Below are positions 36,745 to 55,803 of a stretch of 64,000 bases of DNA, one piece after another. The DNA is from Hemibagrus wyckioides. Lineage: Eukaryota > Chordata > Actinopteri > Siluriformes > Bagridae. The number at the start of each line of letters is the position of its first letter. Position 1 is the first letter of the stretch. A model generated the notes under the pieces. The model did no database searches. It was given only the letters and a program-made list of their open reading frames with translations, and had not been told where the DNA came from. A program made the translations under genes and the position numbers. The stretch covers positions 19,386,892-19,450,891 of the forward strand of contig NC_080734.1 in the NCBI RefSeq assembly GCF_019097595.1. Reading direction: 5' to 3'.

Positions 36745-37140
36745 TCTGACCAAAAGTATGTGGACAAGTGAGAATTCAATGTTTTATTCCTAACACCGTG
36801 GGCATTAACACTGAATTGTTCCCCCTTTGTTGTTATAATGCTCTCCACTCTTCAGCGAAGACGTTCCACTAGATCAGTGGTGCCCAATCTTATTCGCAAA
36901 GGGTCAGTGTGGGTGCAGGTTTTTCATACCAATCAAGCAGGAGCCACACCTTATTCCACCTGTTTTATCAGTTCATCTTGACTTTTAGTAGAAAAAGTAG
37001 GCTTTTTAGTAGGCTCAGTTGGAATGAAAACCTGCTCCCACATCGGCCTTTTGTGAAAAAGATCAAACAGCCCTTGCTGTAGATGTTGGAGTGTGTCTTT
37101 GGGGATTAGTGATCATTCAGCTATAAGAGCTTATAAGATT
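36745..37140 (+). mobile_element. nonautonomous DNA transposon interrupted by a hAT-like element
   Basis: The left part carries the family end (GACCAAAAGTATGTGGACAAG) up to GTTCCACTAGAT at 36874. The family then resumes at 37080 with TAGATGTTGGAGTGTGTCT. The 205 bp between (36875-37079) is another element. Confidence 0.7.
36875..37079 (+). mobile_element. hAT-like MITE nested in another transposon
   Basis: The ends are CAGTGGTGCCCAA and, in reverse complement, CAGCAAGGGCTG, both of the CAG-start type seen in hAT elements. TAGAT is duplicated directly on both sides (36870-36874 and 37080-37084), consistent with a target-site duplication. Confidence 0.65.
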
Positions 37141-37169
37141 TCAATCATGCAAATCTCAGAACAGTGCTC

Positions 37170-39258
37170 CCTAAATCCCATCAGCATGTGAACTTTGCGA
37201 CGAGAGGGGCAAACACGCTGGATATTGTTTACACAAACATTCCCGGCGCGTATCGTGCGGAGCCCCGCCCCCACCTTGGCTACTCAGACCACATCTCTGT
37301 TATGTTGATTCCAGCATACAGACCTCTCGTCAGACGCTCTAAACCGGTTCTGAAACAGGTTAAAGCCTGGCCAGCAGGAGCCATCTCTGCTCTTCAGGAC
37401 TGTTTCGAGTGCACTGACTGGGACATGTTTAGGGAGGCTGCAACCAACGGCGACTCTATTGACTTGGAGGAGTACACGGCATCAGTGACTGGTTACATCA
37501 GGAAGTGCATCGATGACGTGACCATCTCCAAGACCATCACCACACGCTCCAACCAGAAGCCGTGGATGACTGCGAAAGTGCGTGCTCTCCTGAGGTCAAG
37601 AGACTCCTCCTTCAGAGCAGGGGACAGGGCGGCCTTAAAAACAGCGAGGGGCAAATTGTCCCGAGCCATCAGAGAAGTGAACTGCGCACACGCCCAGAGA
37701 ATCCACGGCACACTTCCAGGCCAGTGGAGACTCCCGGCGCATGTGGCAGGGCATCCAGGCAATCACCAACTACAGAACAACATCACCTGTCTGTGCTGTC
37801 TGTGCTGCCTCCCTCCCAGACACACAGAACAACACAATGGCGAGGAAGACCATCCCTCCTCTAAATGATCAGGTGCTCTGTCTCACCACGGCTGACGTGA
37901 AGAGAACTCTATGCAGAGTTAACCCAGGGAAGTCTGCTGAACCAGACAACATTCCTGGAGTGCTCAGGGAGTGTGCAGAGCAGATAGCAGATGTCTTCAC
38001 TGACATCTTCAACATCTCGCTGAGCAGCTCCATCATCCCTACGTGCCTCAAGACAACGACCATCGTCCCTGTGCCAAAGAAGTCTACGGTTTCCTGCCTC
38101 AAAGTCTATCGTCCCATCGCACTCACACCAATTGTGATGAAATGCTTCGAGAGGCTCTTCATGAGGCACATCAAGTCACAGCTACCACCCTCGCTGGACC
38201 CCTTGCAGTTTGCGTATCATCCTAACCACTCCACAGACGATGCCATCACCACAACCCTCCATCTTGCCCTCACACACCTGGACTGTAAGGACTCATACGT
38301 ACGAATGCTGTTCATAGATTTCAGTTCAGCGTTCAACACAATCATCCTTCAGCAGCTGATTGAGAAGCTGAGCCTGCTGGGAGACCTCAGTCAGTCTGGA
38401 TCAGGAACAGCATCTCCAGCACCACCACACTGAGCACTGGAGCTCCTCAGGGCTGTTTGCTCAGTCCACTGCTGTTCACTCTGCTGACTTACGACTGTGC
38501 AGCAATGCACAGCTCCAATCACATCGTCAAGTTTGCCGATGACACGACCGTGGTGGGTCTCATCAGCAAGAACGACGAGTCAGCATACAGAGAGGAGGTG
38601 CAGCGGCTAACAGCCTGGTGTAGAGCCAACAACCTGTCTCTTAACGTCGACAAGACTAACAAGATGGTTGTTGACTTCAGGAGAGCACAGAGTGACCATT
38701 CTCCACTGTTCATCGATGGATCCTCTGTGGAGATCGTCAAGAGCACCAAATTCTTTGGTGTTCATCTGGCAGAGGACTTCTTCTGGTCACTCAACACCAG
38801 CTCCATCACCAAGAAAGCCCAGCAGCACCTCTACTTCCTGAGGAGGCTGAGGAAAGCCCATCTCCCTCCCCCCATCCTGACTATGTTCTACAGAGGGACC
38901 ATCGAGAGCGTCCTGAGCAGCTGCATCACTGCCTGGTTTGGGAACTGCAACGTCTCGGACCGCAAGACCCTTCAGCGGATAGTGAGGACAGCTGAGAAGA
39001 TCATCGGAGTCTCTCTCCCCTCTATCAAGGACATTTACACTACACGCTGCATCCGCAAAGCTAACAGCATTGGATGACCTCTACACACCCCTCACACACA
39101 CTCTTACACACCCCTACAAACCCCTCACACACACTCTTCACCCTCCTGCCATCTGGAAAGAGGTACCGGAGCATTCGGGCCCTCACAACCAGACTGTGTA
39201 ACAGTTTCTTTCCTCAAGCCATCAGGCTCCTCAACACCCAGGACTGAACTGTACATAA

Positions 39259-39295
<37 letters not shown>

Positions 39296-39945
39296 AGGAC
39301 TGAACTGTACATAACTCTCTCTCTCACACACACACACACACTCAGGACTGAACTGTACAAAACTCTCTCTCACACACACACACACATACATACACACACA
39401 CACACACTCTCTCTCTCACCTGTGTGGACACACACACATAACTTATATTGTTCAATACTTATTGCACTACCTCAACCCCCTTGTGTTTATTACATCTGCT
39501 GCTATATTTATATTTATGTTTATTTCTATTTTGCACTACCTCAACCGCTGCTATTGTATTTTTGCACAATACATGTTGTCAGGTCTGAAAGTTGTACATC
39601 ATCTCATTTTATTTCATTTCATTTACATTTCATTGCATATGTTCTTTTTCTTTTTTCGGCGCTGTGTCGTGTCCTGTGTTTTTTGTGTTGTCTTTTTTTG
39701 TACTTATTGTTTTGCACTGTCTTGTCTATGCTCTGTTTGCACCCAGCTGCACACTGTGCACTTTATGTGGCTTGGACAAACTTCGGTCCTAGCTCTGTGT
39801 TGTTTTTGTGTTTGAACTTCATGTTGTATGATTCTGTAGCACCAGGTCCTGGAGAAATGTTGTTTCATTTCACTATGTACTGCGTCAGCTATATGTGGTT
39901 GAAATGACAATAAAGCTTCTTGAATCTTGAATCTTGAATCAAGCT
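37170..39945 (+). mobile_element. LINE (CR1/L2 type), 5'-truncated, reverse transcriptase nearly readable
   Basis: The copy begins inside the endonuclease domain ([11 protein letters not shown] near 37280). The reverse transcriptase follows: [61 protein letters not shown], then after a frameshift STGAPQGC, FADDTTVVGLI and NNLSLNVDKT. FADD is the catalytic motif. There are frameshifts near 37730 and 38393. The frame ends at 39077. The 3' end is AATAAAGCTTCTTGAATC with three TTGAATC units (about 39920-39940), a short-repeat tail typical of CR1/L2 elements rather than poly-A. CA/CT microsatellites (39260-39420) sit in its 3' part. Confidence 0.85.
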
Positions 39946-40084
39946 GCTTTGAGACAATGTCCACTGTAAAAGGCAAATAAATTGAATAGGATATGTAAGT
40001 TTTTTTGGTTGTTACTACATAGTTATAAGGTACAAACATAGCTTCACTGCACTGACTGATTGAGATGCTGTAAGGTGAAAATAA
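39946..40084. repeat. short SINE/LINE 3' fragment
   Basis: CAAGCTGCTTTGAGACAATG followed by AAAAGGCAAATAAATTGAAT resembles the 3' end of another fish retroposon family. Confidence 0.4.
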
Positions 40085-40131
40085 AAAGGAGCTGAGAGTT
40101 TATGGGGTTTATAACAGTCCTCTGTTTACAG
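40085..40131 (+). repeat. duplicate of the mcm3 intron-2 acceptor region
   Basis: The 47 bp here match 41884-41930 with about three differences, ending CAGTCCTCTGTTTACAG in both. The second copy is the working 3' end of mcm3 intron 2. Here the block leads into a transposon fragment. Confidence 0.75.
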
Positions 40132-40345
40132 GACACAGACATTCTATACTACTGTGTGCTTCAACTTTGGGAAAATACCAGACAAATACGGGTGTGATGG
40201 TCAGGTGGTCACATACTTTTAGACCATATAATCTATAACTTATTCATTCACAGCTCTGAGTTCTGTAATTAACACGTGTACAGTTTAATGTGTATTTAAC
40301 ATATATGGGTGTGATTGTCCACATACTTTTGGCCATGTAGTGTAT
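40132..40345 (+). mobile_element. fragment of the common nonautonomous transposon
   Basis: Contains GGTGTGATGGTCAGGTGGTC and ACATACTTTTAGACCATATAA, the right end of the family at 31568-32070, then a partial repeat of the end (GTCCACATACTTTTGGCCAT, 40318-40337). Confidence 0.65.
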
Positions 40346-40529
40346 TTTTTACTCTATCATCACAAATGAGTGCTGTTTGCTTGTCTTTTAATCTTAACGA
40401 AGAGATTTGTTCATAAAATAGTTCCATATAAGATAAATGATAAAGAAGAGATGTTAAGGTTAAAGTGTTATTTGTTCAGCTTGGTAACTTGTGGTTCACG
40501 AAGCCTAAACAACACAAAGGCGGCCCTGT

Positions 40530-40831
40530 CGTCTGGCGCATGCGCAGCACCCTCAACTTTTCGCGCGAAATCCTGAAAGGGGAGGGGCGCGCTTCGTTCT
40601 CATTGGACGCCTGACCGAATATTTGGAATATTAAAATTAGTCATTAGTTTTGACCAATCAGAGCGTAAAGCGGTGCAGCGTCAGAACTCTGTGTGGCGCG
40701 AAAAAGTTCCAGAGTCGGCGCGGGGCAGAGCAGGACACTCACGCGGAGCCTCAGTACTTTATTTTTATTTATCTGTCGAAGGATTTTATTATTGTAATTA
40801 TTATTATTACATTTCAGACAGATTGTATAAA
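40530..40831 (+). promoter_or_regulatory. mcm3 promoter with E2F, NRF1-like and CCAAT sites
   Basis: The block upstream of the mcm3 ATG contains a palindromic E2F-type site TTTTCGCGCGAAA (40558-40570), a second TGGCGCGAAAAA (40694-40705), an NRF1-like palindrome GCGCATGCGC (40536-40545), and CCAAT boxes in both orientations (ATTGG 40602-40606; CCAAT 40654-40658). There is no TATA box at a fitting place. This is the arrangement expected of a replication gene induced at G1/S. Site identity is by motif only. Confidence 0.8.
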
Positions 40832-47914
<7,083 letters not shown>

Positions 47915-48214
47915 ACAGGATGGGAAGGAGAGAATGGAGGAAATGAAAACACTGCAGAGTGTGGACTTTTATTGCAGATGTGCATTCGGACATGGACGCT
48001 TTTACTCCTTTGTAATACACGCATATCTATGCATAGTTTTATTTCTTTTAAATCGTACCCTACTTTGTGCTGAAGTGTGTTCATTGTTGTTGTTTTATCT
48101 GCTTTTAAACAAAAAAAAAATCAGTTATTTTCATTAAACGGTGACGTGTGTGTGTGTGTGTGTGTGTTTGTATATATTGTTACAAAAGAAGGTAATGTTT
48201 CAGTTCAATGGAAA

Positions 48215-48220
48215 AATAAA
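48215..48220 (+). terminator. candidate mcm3 polyadenylation signal
   Basis: AATAAA 300 bases after the mcm3 stop. A GT run at 48146-48170 lies just before it. ATTAAA at 48132-48137 is an alternative signal. Confidence 0.4.
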
Positions 48221-48617
48221 TGAGCGGTCACCTGATTTTCAGCTTGATTGATTGTTTTATTTCTACCAGTTTTCGTTTCACCCTTAATAATGTACTGGAA
48301 CAGAATCCCTCTCACATGTTAGAGCGACTCGGATATCTAAAAAGCAACAAAGATCCCAAAACATATCTGTGACTTTTTGGACAATCGCAACATATTCATT
48401 ACAATTCAAGACTTTCTGTTCCTCCTGAATGGAAACCATAAAAGCTTGTGCAGCACAAGAGCAGTCACGTATCTTAAATTCCTGATGCGCTGGTTTTCGG
48501 GGGAGTCGCCTACTCTCTCTCTCACCTTTTCTCCACTGGTCTCGTAATGAAGCAGTAAGCAGTGTGGGTAGACTTGACTTGACTGGTGTGTCATAGTGAG
48601 AGTGTAACTGATGTGTA

Positions 48618-48683
48618 TCAGTACATGAAATGCTACTGTGTTGTCAGTAATGAACAAAGAAAGAAAAAAAAAAGCTTTCCAAG

Positions 48684-48718
<35 letters not shown>

Positions 48719-48794
48719 GTATATATATATATATCTGTGCTTGGAAAGCTTTTTTCTTTGTTCATTACTGACAACACAGCATTTCATGTACTGA
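48618..48794. repeat. long inverted repeat with CA/TA loop
   Basis: The arms are 48618-48687 and 48736-48794. Outer ends are TCAGTACATGAAATGC and GCATTTCATGTACTGA, inner ends GCTTTCCAAGCACA and TGTGCTTGGAAAGC. The match is nearly perfect apart from A-run length and a small insertion. The loop is CA then TA microsatellite. It lies 0.7 kb past the mcm3 stop and may be a MITE that duplicated head to head. Confidence 0.9.
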
Positions 48795-48894
48795 TGTGTG
48801 GAACTTCTAGTTTAATAAAGCCTCCTGAAAGTTTCATAATACCTTTGAAGTGGGTCGGAAATACAACTAAAATAAAGAATTTAGATATCTTCTG

Positions 48895-49186
48895 ACATTT
48901 TTATATTAAAATAAAGCAATAATATATAATAAAACTGCTCAATTAATAAGTATTCACCCCCTCAGTGTGACCTGTCCTCTTATACATATTAGACCCTTTA
49001 GATTCTGGATTTAGATACTCCTCGATAGAAATGTTCTTCGAAGCTCAAAGCTAAATTAGATGGACGATGCTGATGGACAGCAAGTTTCTGGTCATACCAA
49101 AGGTTTTCAGCTGGATTTGGACTGGGTTTGGACTCAACAGAGCTTCACCTAGTTCAAGCCACTCATATATTCTTGCCCTACATATA

Positions 49187-49225
<39 letters not shown>

Positions 49226-51130
49226 TCATAGATCATATCATCTTGCCCTATCTGCAGATATCTGGCTGACTGAAACAGGCTCTTATCAACAGTTTGCTTG
49301 AATTTTTTCCATCCATGTTTCCTGTGATGCTGACAAACTTTCCAGATCCTCCTGCTGAAAAGATGAGACCATGACACTACCAACTACCAATACCGTGCTT
49401 CATCATGGGAATAGTGTTGAAGCTTCACAGACAGTTCCTTGGTTCTCATGACAGAGACTATCCAAATACCCAGATTATTTATTGTACATGTATACACTTG
49501 GACACAGGTGAACCCTGCACAAATATATTTAGTTGGAGCTCTTCAAAAATAAATACAAGTCTTAATTTCCATCAAAAAGGGTGTGAATGTTCAATTACTG
49601 TATGATGCTTTTAGAATTTTTATTGCTGTTTATTAAATAATTCTGAGGACATTTATTTCATCTTATTTCTATCAAGTCACATTACAATGAGAAGATATAA
49701 ATAAAATATCCCGTTCTTCACTGGGAGTCAATTCTTCCTGGAGGCACAATACACCAGTTTCATGTACTGTAGTATATATTATGGGATAGATTATTTTGAT
49801 TGCTCATGACCTCTGTGGGAGACATACCTTCCTCAAGTGAGTTTGAAAAGTATTTAGATCTCTAAATTTCATTTATGATGTATTTAATCAGCTGTATGGA
49901 ATAGTCATATTTCTGCTTTCATTTACACGCAATAATCTATAATAACAAAACAAAAACAAGTATGTAGGTGAAGCTTAACCATTGTGTGTAGTCTGGAGCA
50001 GGTTTTCTTCAAGGATCTCTCTATGCTTCCTTTAATTCTGACCAATCTCCTCATTGTTGCTGCTAAAGAGCAGTCCCATAACATGATGCAGCCACCACCA
50101 TTGTAGGATTGTGTTTAGGATAAGCAGCACCTGGATTTCAAAACAAAGAAACGGCCCTTGGAGTTGACTTTTTGCCCCTGATGATCCTTTTAGTCCTTCA
50201 TGTGTCTGCCATAAGATTTTCCCCAGGTTTCACAATGATGCTTCTTGGAACATTTGATGCTTAATTTAATTGATTTTATTCCCTTGGTCAGATCTATATC
50301 TTGACACAGTTTGATCACAGAGATCTGAAGCCCACATAGCCTGATGTACACTGTGAGTTCTGAGACCTCATAAACACAGGTGTGTGCCTTTCTAAATCAT
50401 GTCCAGTCTAAAGTGGAGAAGTCCTGGAATGCAGGAATGTTTTAGAGACATCTCATATAATTAAAGCAAAAAGGAAAACCCCTTCTTCCCTCTGGACCTG
50501 CCTGATCCACCCTCATCCTCATGCCCAACTCCTGGTTGGAATCTCATCACTTGGTGGATGCTCCACATGAACATGATGAGGATGTGTCACATAAACAGCC
50601 TGGAGATACATGGGATACTGTAGATAGTAGCATGAAGATGGTCTGAGGACTACCATGAAAAGTTTCGCCTTCAGTGCAAAAAAAAGGCTCCATCAGTGAG
50701 CAATCGATAACTTCATCAAGATATACTTCAAGTTAAAACTTGACTGAATTTCCTGGTTACACAATTAGCACTTTTTGGCCATATATTACAGTTATAGAAG
50801 GGAAATGATTACTAATTACACTCTCTGGTGTGACCCAGATGAGGATGGCTTTCCTTTTGATTCTGGTTCTTCTCAAGGTTTCTTCCTTATGTCATCTCAG
50901 GGTGTTTTCCCTCACCACCGTTACCTCTGGCGTCGTCATCTTTAAAAGATTTGCACAAATCTAAAAAGTAAAACATCATTCCTGCTTGTCCTATCCTTGT
51001 CATTACTGATAAAATGGATGGCAATAAAGTCACTTGAACCCATTTTAAATGGAAGCTATAAGACTCTAAAGTGTGCAGAAAAACTGAGGGGGTCTGAATA
51101 TTTTCCAAACCTGTTACACATACCCTGTAT
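48895..51130. other. no gene; likely old DNA-transposon remains
   Basis: Scraps such as CATAACATGATGCAGCCACCACCA (50078-50101) and GAATATTTTCCAAACCTGTTAC (51098-51119) look like decayed fish DNA transposon. There is a TA run at 49182-49222. No frame is convincing. Confidence 0.4.
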
Positions 51131-51935
51131 TATGATCATCGTCCAAGAATGACTCATGAGCTCATGTCTCCTCTTGTGGTTTTGGCATTCATTCAGCTGT
51201 GTTATAAGAAGCCAATCAGCATTTTAGTGACCTACATTTTTGCAAAGTGGGCGACAGAATGTCTGCTGCCAGAATACTGCGTGTGCTGGAGGAAAAATCT
51301 AGACTTTAATGTTCATAAACCTGTCTACATTCTGCTCGCAGTTTCTCAGAGCAAGAGGAGACGGTCAGCGTCACAGATTTCTTTTACCTGCTGATTCTTC
51401 GATTTTTTTGTTATTCGATTCAGTCGCCTTACGCTGACAATATTCGCTGGCTTATTCTGCCTCATGAGTGCAGAACTTGGCGAAAGAGTGAAGAAAACCT
51501 TAAATCAGTTCCATTGGACGATGTTTATTTGTGAAAAGCTCAGAATCTCATTTACAGAGTCAGATAATAGACACTCACCATAAATAGACATAGACTAGCG
51601 CCTCTAAACGTGAAAAATCAGTGTAAAATATCATTTTTCTTAACTTTGACTTTCAGATTGCTATCAAGACAAAATTCAACTTAGAAAAGGAAATGCCAAT
51701 GTCTTTTTGTTTGTCAAAGGTCTTCGATCGAACTTAAAACACTCAGATCACTGATCTTTCTACAGACGCATTGGTTTCGGTTTTAATATTCTTCGTTTTA
51801 AAGTTCCTTTTACAGTCACTATATCGACAAATACAATCCAAACATCATGAAATGTCATCCCTTCACTCTGTCAAATGAAGAAAGTTGCCATCACATGGCA
51901 CAACCACACACACTCACACACACTATGTGAAATTT
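51131..51935. other. intergenic, no gene seen
   Basis: No repeat family or exon recognised. Confidence 0.4.
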
Positions 51936-51939
51936 ATGG

Positions 51940-52100
51940 ATGTCGATCAGCCTACTGGAGAAGGAAACTGGAGAACCTGTAGGAAACCCCTGAAGCACAG
52001 GGAGAACATACATGCTCCATACACACAAAGGGAGGAGACAGGAATCAAACCCCAACCCTGGAGGTGTGAGACAAACCTGCTAACTACTAAGCCACCATGC
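51940..52100 (-). repeat. dispersed SINE-like repeat
   Basis: GTAGGAAACCCCTGAAGCACAG, GGGAGGAGACAGGAATCAAAC and AACCTGCTAACTACTAAGCCACC match the blocks at 25285-25545 and 59965-60190. The last block is the reverse complement of a tRNA-like GGTGGCTTAGTAG head, so the copy points left. Confidence 0.65.
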
Positions 52101-52224
52101 TCCCTGAAGACCTGAAATGAAATGTGAAGAAGAAATCATTGTTTTTCTTAATCTCAGTGCTGTGTTTGATAAACTAGACCATCATTATATTATTCAGGCA
52201 ATTATTAAGACATGTTCTGTGTTC

Positions 52225-52425
52225 TCTCTGCTTCAGGGAGCTGCATCACTGCTGACCCTGTGCTCTGACCTCAACTTCCTAACAAGCTGGGATATGTAAG
52301 GACACTCTGCTGTAATGTACTGTATATGTGATGAAATAAAGGCTTCTTCTTCTTCTTTATCGTCTTCATCCCCTTCATCTTCTTCTTCTTCTTCTTCTTC
52401 TTCTTCTTCTTCTTCTTCTTCCTTG
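52225..52425 (+). repeat. SINE tail leading into a CTT microsatellite
   Basis: CTCTGACCTCAACTTCCTAAC, GGGATATGTAAGGACACTC and GATGAAATAAAGGCTTCTTCTTCTT match the SINE at 31333-31560. Its tail runs straight into about 45 bp of CTT repeats (52378-52421). Confidence 0.7.
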
Positions 52426-52429
52426 CAAC

Positions 52430-53060
52430 CCCCCTTTTTAAAAATATCATTTCCTAACTTTCATATTTTTATATACGATATATTACTATAGTTTATCAGG
52501 TGGTCCACTTACTGTATGAAACATGAGTGGTATATTAGGGATGTGGCTCCTGAGTCACTCAGGTGATTGTAAATCTCAGATAAGCTTGAATACAACTTAT
52601 CCATGTTTAACTTTGCTTTCATTATTTAGAGCGTGTTCACTAAACCCTTTTAACCCTAACATATGTTAAATAACACGTGTCTGCTGGTGCAGTCAACCAC
52701 ACACGTCATGGCCGAGAGCTGCTGAATTATCGGTGCAGCTGATGACGAGAAATAAAAACAACACAATCAAACACTTCATATTCATGCATTTTAGGAAAGA
52801 CAGACAGATTAATCATGCGTAGATGCTTTATTACAACAAAAAGATGAAATTGCATTTCTACATTATGATATCCTGGATTAGGCAAACTTTACACCTGGGA
52901 GGATCATGCTTTAGAAATGAAACCGAAAAGCATTTTTCTGAAATATCCATTTCAGGTTGTTCCTTTGCATGGCCGCAGACTGGAACATATTCAACCGCTC
53001 GTCTACATCTAAAAGACAAAAGTATGTCAAAGGGAAGGAAATACAACACAAGCAAGGCAT
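52430..53060. other. upstream region of the IL-17 gene
   Basis: AT-rich DNA without recognised exons. Enhancer motifs were not resolved. Confidence 0.4.
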
Positions 53061-53072
53061 GACATGTAGCAG

Positions 53073-53080
53073 TATATAAA
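53073..53080 (+). promoter_or_regulatory. TATA box of the IL-17 gene
   Basis: TATATAAA lies 96 bases before the start codon, which leaves room for a short 5' UTR. The spacing fits a TATA promoter of an inducible cytokine. Confidence 0.6.
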
Positions 53081-53175
53081 GATGGGGAATTCACAAACCC
53101 TCATTTGTCACTGAATGGACCAGTTCTGTGCTGAGGACGGACTGCGATACTGACAGCGCACCTGTTTATCTCAAG

Positions 53176-55459
53176 ATGTACATCTCACTGGTTAGTGAGC
53201 ATACATTTATTTATTTCCTGTAAATTTTAACGACAATTTAAAAAAGCTGAGAGTTTTACTGCTGTATCACTCTGATAGCGTTTAAAATGTTATGTGCACA
53301 ATATTTGTAGAATAATAATTAATAAATAATTAATAAATGCTATTAATTATTTATTATAATAAATAATAATTAATAAATGCATAGATACTGGAGTTGTTTC
53401 CTTGAAACACTGACTACAGGCATTAAGAGAAGAAGAAAAATAGTAATCTCCTCTCTGTACCTCTTCTCTCCTCTCTCCTTCAAGCTTTTCAAGGTCACAC
53501 TGTTGTTAACGTTGGGGGTACTGTTGCTCGGAGCAGATCGTTCTCCTGCAGAGCGGAAAGGAAGAAACAAAGAACGGAGAAGGGCTCCAGCTAAAAAGGG
53601 CCCCCTGCAAAAATCCAAAAAACTGCAGCTAATTCTCGATTCTGCAGAAGAAATCCAACCAGATACCTACCAAATATCTCCGAGGCAGTCAGTATCACCG
53701 TGGACGTATGAGTGAGTCTGATTCAAAATGTACACATGATGCAACACACACACACACACACACACACAAACAGAGTGTATATCCACTTCAGATAATTATT
53801 CGTAAGCATGAACAAAGAGATGTTTTAAACAATACTAGTGATAGTAAACGAAGTATTCAGACACCAAAAATGACGTCGTTTGTTGTTTGCAATTGCAGCA
53901 TTGAGATGTCTACAGTAAGAAGTACTCTGCAAACTTGAATAGAGTAAAAATTTTATGCTCTTTCTCGTTACATGATTACATACAAAATGATTAAAAATCT
54001 TTCTAGAATTTTCTTTTTAATCTCAGGCATAAATTAGTCTTATTTTATGGACTAAGTAAAATTGCTAAAGCATTTATTAATACAAACAGACATAATTATC
54101 TGCAAAAAAATTAAAGCTAGAAATTAATAAAAAATATGTAGAATTATGTTTCTGGTCTATCTGGTTTATTGTGACCTTATAATAGAAAATACCAGATGAA
54201 TTTGATTATATTTAAGATATTTTAACTTGCCTACTGTAGAAGGCGTTAGTTTTTGCAGTGTAACCGACTTTTTGCAGCACTGTGGTTTAATTCTGGGCCG
54301 ATCCGCTTGGCAAGTCATCTTCATTTGGTTTAAGGTTTATAAAGTTCCCTCACATGGACTCAAGATTTCAAAATACTCCATAAACGTTCATGAGATTCAC
54401 GTCAGCAGATCCGTGAGGCAACACCATGACTTCATGTGTTATGTTAAAGGGTTGTTGTTTTGTTAAAACCTACAGCTTCAATCCGGATTGAGTTTCTTGG
54501 CTGATGAGATTAAATTCTACTCTATTATGTCCCGGTACATCTCCCTTTATTTTTCCTTCATGTTGACGTGTAACGCTCCAGTAATGATGCTCCCAATACG
54601 TGCATCACTTAATCTCATCAGCCAAGAAACTCAATCCAGATTGAAGCTGTGTAGTAATCCTGATGATTGAGGTGATGTTCTTCGTGCTTTGTGTGACCTG
54701 TTGTTCCTGCTATTGTCAAGTCATTCTTCCGTATCGTTAGGCCGGGTTTTCATGTAATGAAATCGTGTGTGTCCTACCGGCTCGCTTAACTTTCAGCCTG
54801 CATATTACTGAACCAGTCAAACCACTTTACTCTGGCTCTGTAGCTTTTATTTTTGTTTAATAATGTTGTCCCTGAGTCAGGCAGCATCATTACTGTTGAA
54901 AGAGGACACTGGCATTAGGGAACACTGTCGCCATGAAGAGTTGTAGTTGGTCTATAATCATGTTTAGGTAGGTGGTTCGTGTCAAAGTGAGATCCACATG
55001 CGTGCAAGACTCTAACTTTTTCAGTAATTCGTGCTTCTTCTGTCGGATCAGACAAGACGAGCTAGTCTGGTCTCTCCATGTGCATCAACAAAACTTGTGT
55101 GTACATGACCCTGTCTATGGTTCAGTGGTTGTTCTTCCTTGGAGCTCTTTTGGTTGGTACGAATCCCAGCATAACGGGATCAATACACAAGACCTGCTGT
55201 TTTGGAGAAGCTCTGACTCAGTCGTGTAAATATCACAGTGTGGCCCTTATCAGTCACTCAGACTCAGATTCCTACACTTATCCATATTTCCTGCTTCAAA
55301 CGCACCAACTTCAAGATCTGACTGTTTATCTGATAAATCCAACTGACAGGTGACGCTGTAAAGAGATAATCAGTGGTATTCTGGTCACCTTGCAGTTGTT
55401 TTAATATTATGGCTGATCGTTGTTTTATGTTCAAGGATGTTTATGATAATAATAATAAT

Positions 55460-55545
<86 letters not shown>

Positions 55546-55743
55546 TTTTAAAAATGATTATTATTATTATTATTATTAATAATAATAATCATTTTTAAAA
55601 TATATATTTTTAAATCAATAACAGTGCATAGAGGTTTGCTACATTATATGGCCATATTTAGATAATATTCCTTATTATGTGATTAATATAAATGATAGAA
55701 GATTTCTCAACCAGTTTTTCCATGCTTTAATATTTATTTTTTC

Positions 55744-55803
<60 letters not shown>

